The position numbers and the translations under genes are program-made. A stretch of 64,000 nucleotides of DNA from Pagrus major (lineage: Eukaryota > Chordata > Actinopteri > Spariformes > Sparidae). Location of the stretch: positions 5,715,001-5,779,000 of the forward strand of contig NC_133232.1 in NCBI RefSeq assembly GCF_040436345.1. Reading direction: 5' to 3'. Below are positions 62,960 through 64,000 of the stretch, in pieces; position 1 is the stretch's first letter, and each line of letters opens with the position of its first letter. The notes under the pieces were generated by a model. The model was not told the origin of the DNA and searched no databases. It saw only the letters and a list, made by a program, of their open reading frames with translations.

Positions 62960-64000
62960 ACTTTCCACTTCCTGTCTTTGTCTGTTTTCATGCCATGTCA
63001 CTTTCTTTGCCTAACTGAGACATGGCAGCATCAGCAGGACTTCTTAACTCTAAATCAAGCTACTCCCCCAGGCTATGTTTACATACAGAAGCCTCGCTCC
63101 AAGGGCCGTGGTGGTGGGCTGGCAGTCATACATCGAGCCGACATTCTGGTTAAACAACTTCCAGTGCTGAATTTCACCTCATTTGTGTGCAGCCTTCTCT
63201 CTGGCTGGGCATACACAGCTACAGGTTGTCCTCATCTACCGCCCTCCAAAAGCCTCCACCACATTCCTGTCTGAGCTGTCTGAGCTTCTCACCTCCATCT
63301 GCTCCATGTCTGCATCTACACTCCTGCTTGGTGATTTCAACATCCATGTGGACTCCACCAGCTGCCCCTTTGCCTCTGAATTCCTGCCACTCCTGGACTG
63401 CTTAAACATCACACAGCATGTTAAAGGTCCCACCCATGTCAAAGGCCACACTCTGGATCTGGTGTGCTCCACTGGTACAGCTCCCTCCCATCTGCAGTGC
63501 CTGGACCTCGCTGTTTCAGACCACCATGCCGTCCTCTTCACTGTTCCTGTCCCTGTGCCCAAACAGCGCATAAATCGTACCATCACATACAGGAACATCA
63601 AGACAGTGAACACACTGGCCCTGACCAACATCCTGGCAACCCACCTGGCCTCTGATCCCCTTGACACCTCACTGGATGGGCTGGTGGACCACTATAATGC
63701 TGCTATCTCCTGGGGTCTTGGCTCCCTTGCCCCTCTTAAAACCCGGACTGTCTCCTTTACCCATCCTGCCCCCTGGTTCACCACTGAACTCCGTACCCTA
63801 AAGACCACTGGTTGCCGCCTGGAGAGGCTCTATAAAAGATCTGGCCTCACCGTCCACCATGAAGCCTACAAAGACCACGTGAGCTCTCTCCAAGGCCAAA
63901 ACAGACTACTACACCACCCTCATTGGAGACCAGCAAAATAACCCCAGAATGTTGTTCTCCACCATTAACCGGCTCCTTAGTCCTCTTGATGTCCCCTACC
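62960..64000 (+). pseudogene. LINE (L2/CR1/Rex1-type) ORF2 fragment, endonuclease domain, frameshifted and cut by window end
   Basis: Encodes the apurinic-type endonuclease of a non-LTR retrotransposon. In one frame: FLCLTETWQHQQDF, then a GYVYIQKPRSKGRGGGLAV motif (about 63000-63180). After a frameshift near 63190-63210 it continues as LQVVLIYRPPK, LLGDFNIHVD (catalytic GDFN) and LDLAVSDHHAVLF (SDHH), to about 63885. A second frameshift near 63883-63890 restores a frame with KTDYYTTLIGDQQNNP and a region linking to the reverse transcriptase, which would lie beyond base 64000. The 5' start is unclear; the coding similarity begins near 62985. Two frameshifts mean this copy is dead. Clade is inferred from motif style only. 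Confidence 0.85.

Overview
The window reads as chromosomal DNA of a bony fish, most likely a spiny-rayed (percomorph) teleost. It is AT-rich, full of CA/TG microsatellites, and loaded with short non-autonomous transposons of types common in teleosts. The few protein genes are vertebrate genes cut into small exons by GT-AG introns of a few hundred to a few thousand bases. I saw no operon, prokaryotic signal, CRISPR array, virus or tRNA/rRNA gene.

Four vertebrate genes are supported exon by exon between 30.2 and 54.4 kb. On the minus strand, b4galt7 (six coding exons, 322 aa) makes the galactosyltransferase that adds the second sugar of the proteoglycan linker. It is followed upstream by tmed9 (five exons, 223 aa), a p24 cargo receptor of the early secretory pathway. 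On the plus strand, tmem216 (six coding exons including a 14-nt microexon, 142 aa) encodes a four-pass protein of the ciliary transition zone. Back on the minus strand is a second p24 gene (five exons at the same intron positions, 208 aa). It is a diverged tmed9-type duplicate whose reading frame stops inside or just after the membrane helix, so the usual coat-binding tail is missing. The two p24 promoters share an identical 14-bp ZNF143/THAP11-type motif, and tmem216 has a near-consensus RFX X-box just before its start codon. b4galt7, tmed9 and the p24 duplicate serve the ER-Golgi pathway; tmem216 serves the cilium, and its position here looks like plain linkage.

The 30 kb to the left (1-30.2 kb) and most of 54.5-62.9 kb contain no gene I can defend. 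They hold microsatellites, a complete 802-bp hAT-type element with perfect 8-bp target duplications, several TTAA-flanked MITEs (some nested in other repeats), at least three dispersed repeat families present in several copies each, LINE 3' tails, and a few high-complexity stretches that could be conserved non-coding elements. The last 1 kb is the endonuclease part of a frameshifted LINE of the L2/CR1/Rex1 type that runs off the window end.

I did not find a convincing undescribed system. The items most worth following are the tailless p24 paralogue, the tmem216 microexon with its X-box, and the promoter motif shared by the two p24 genes.
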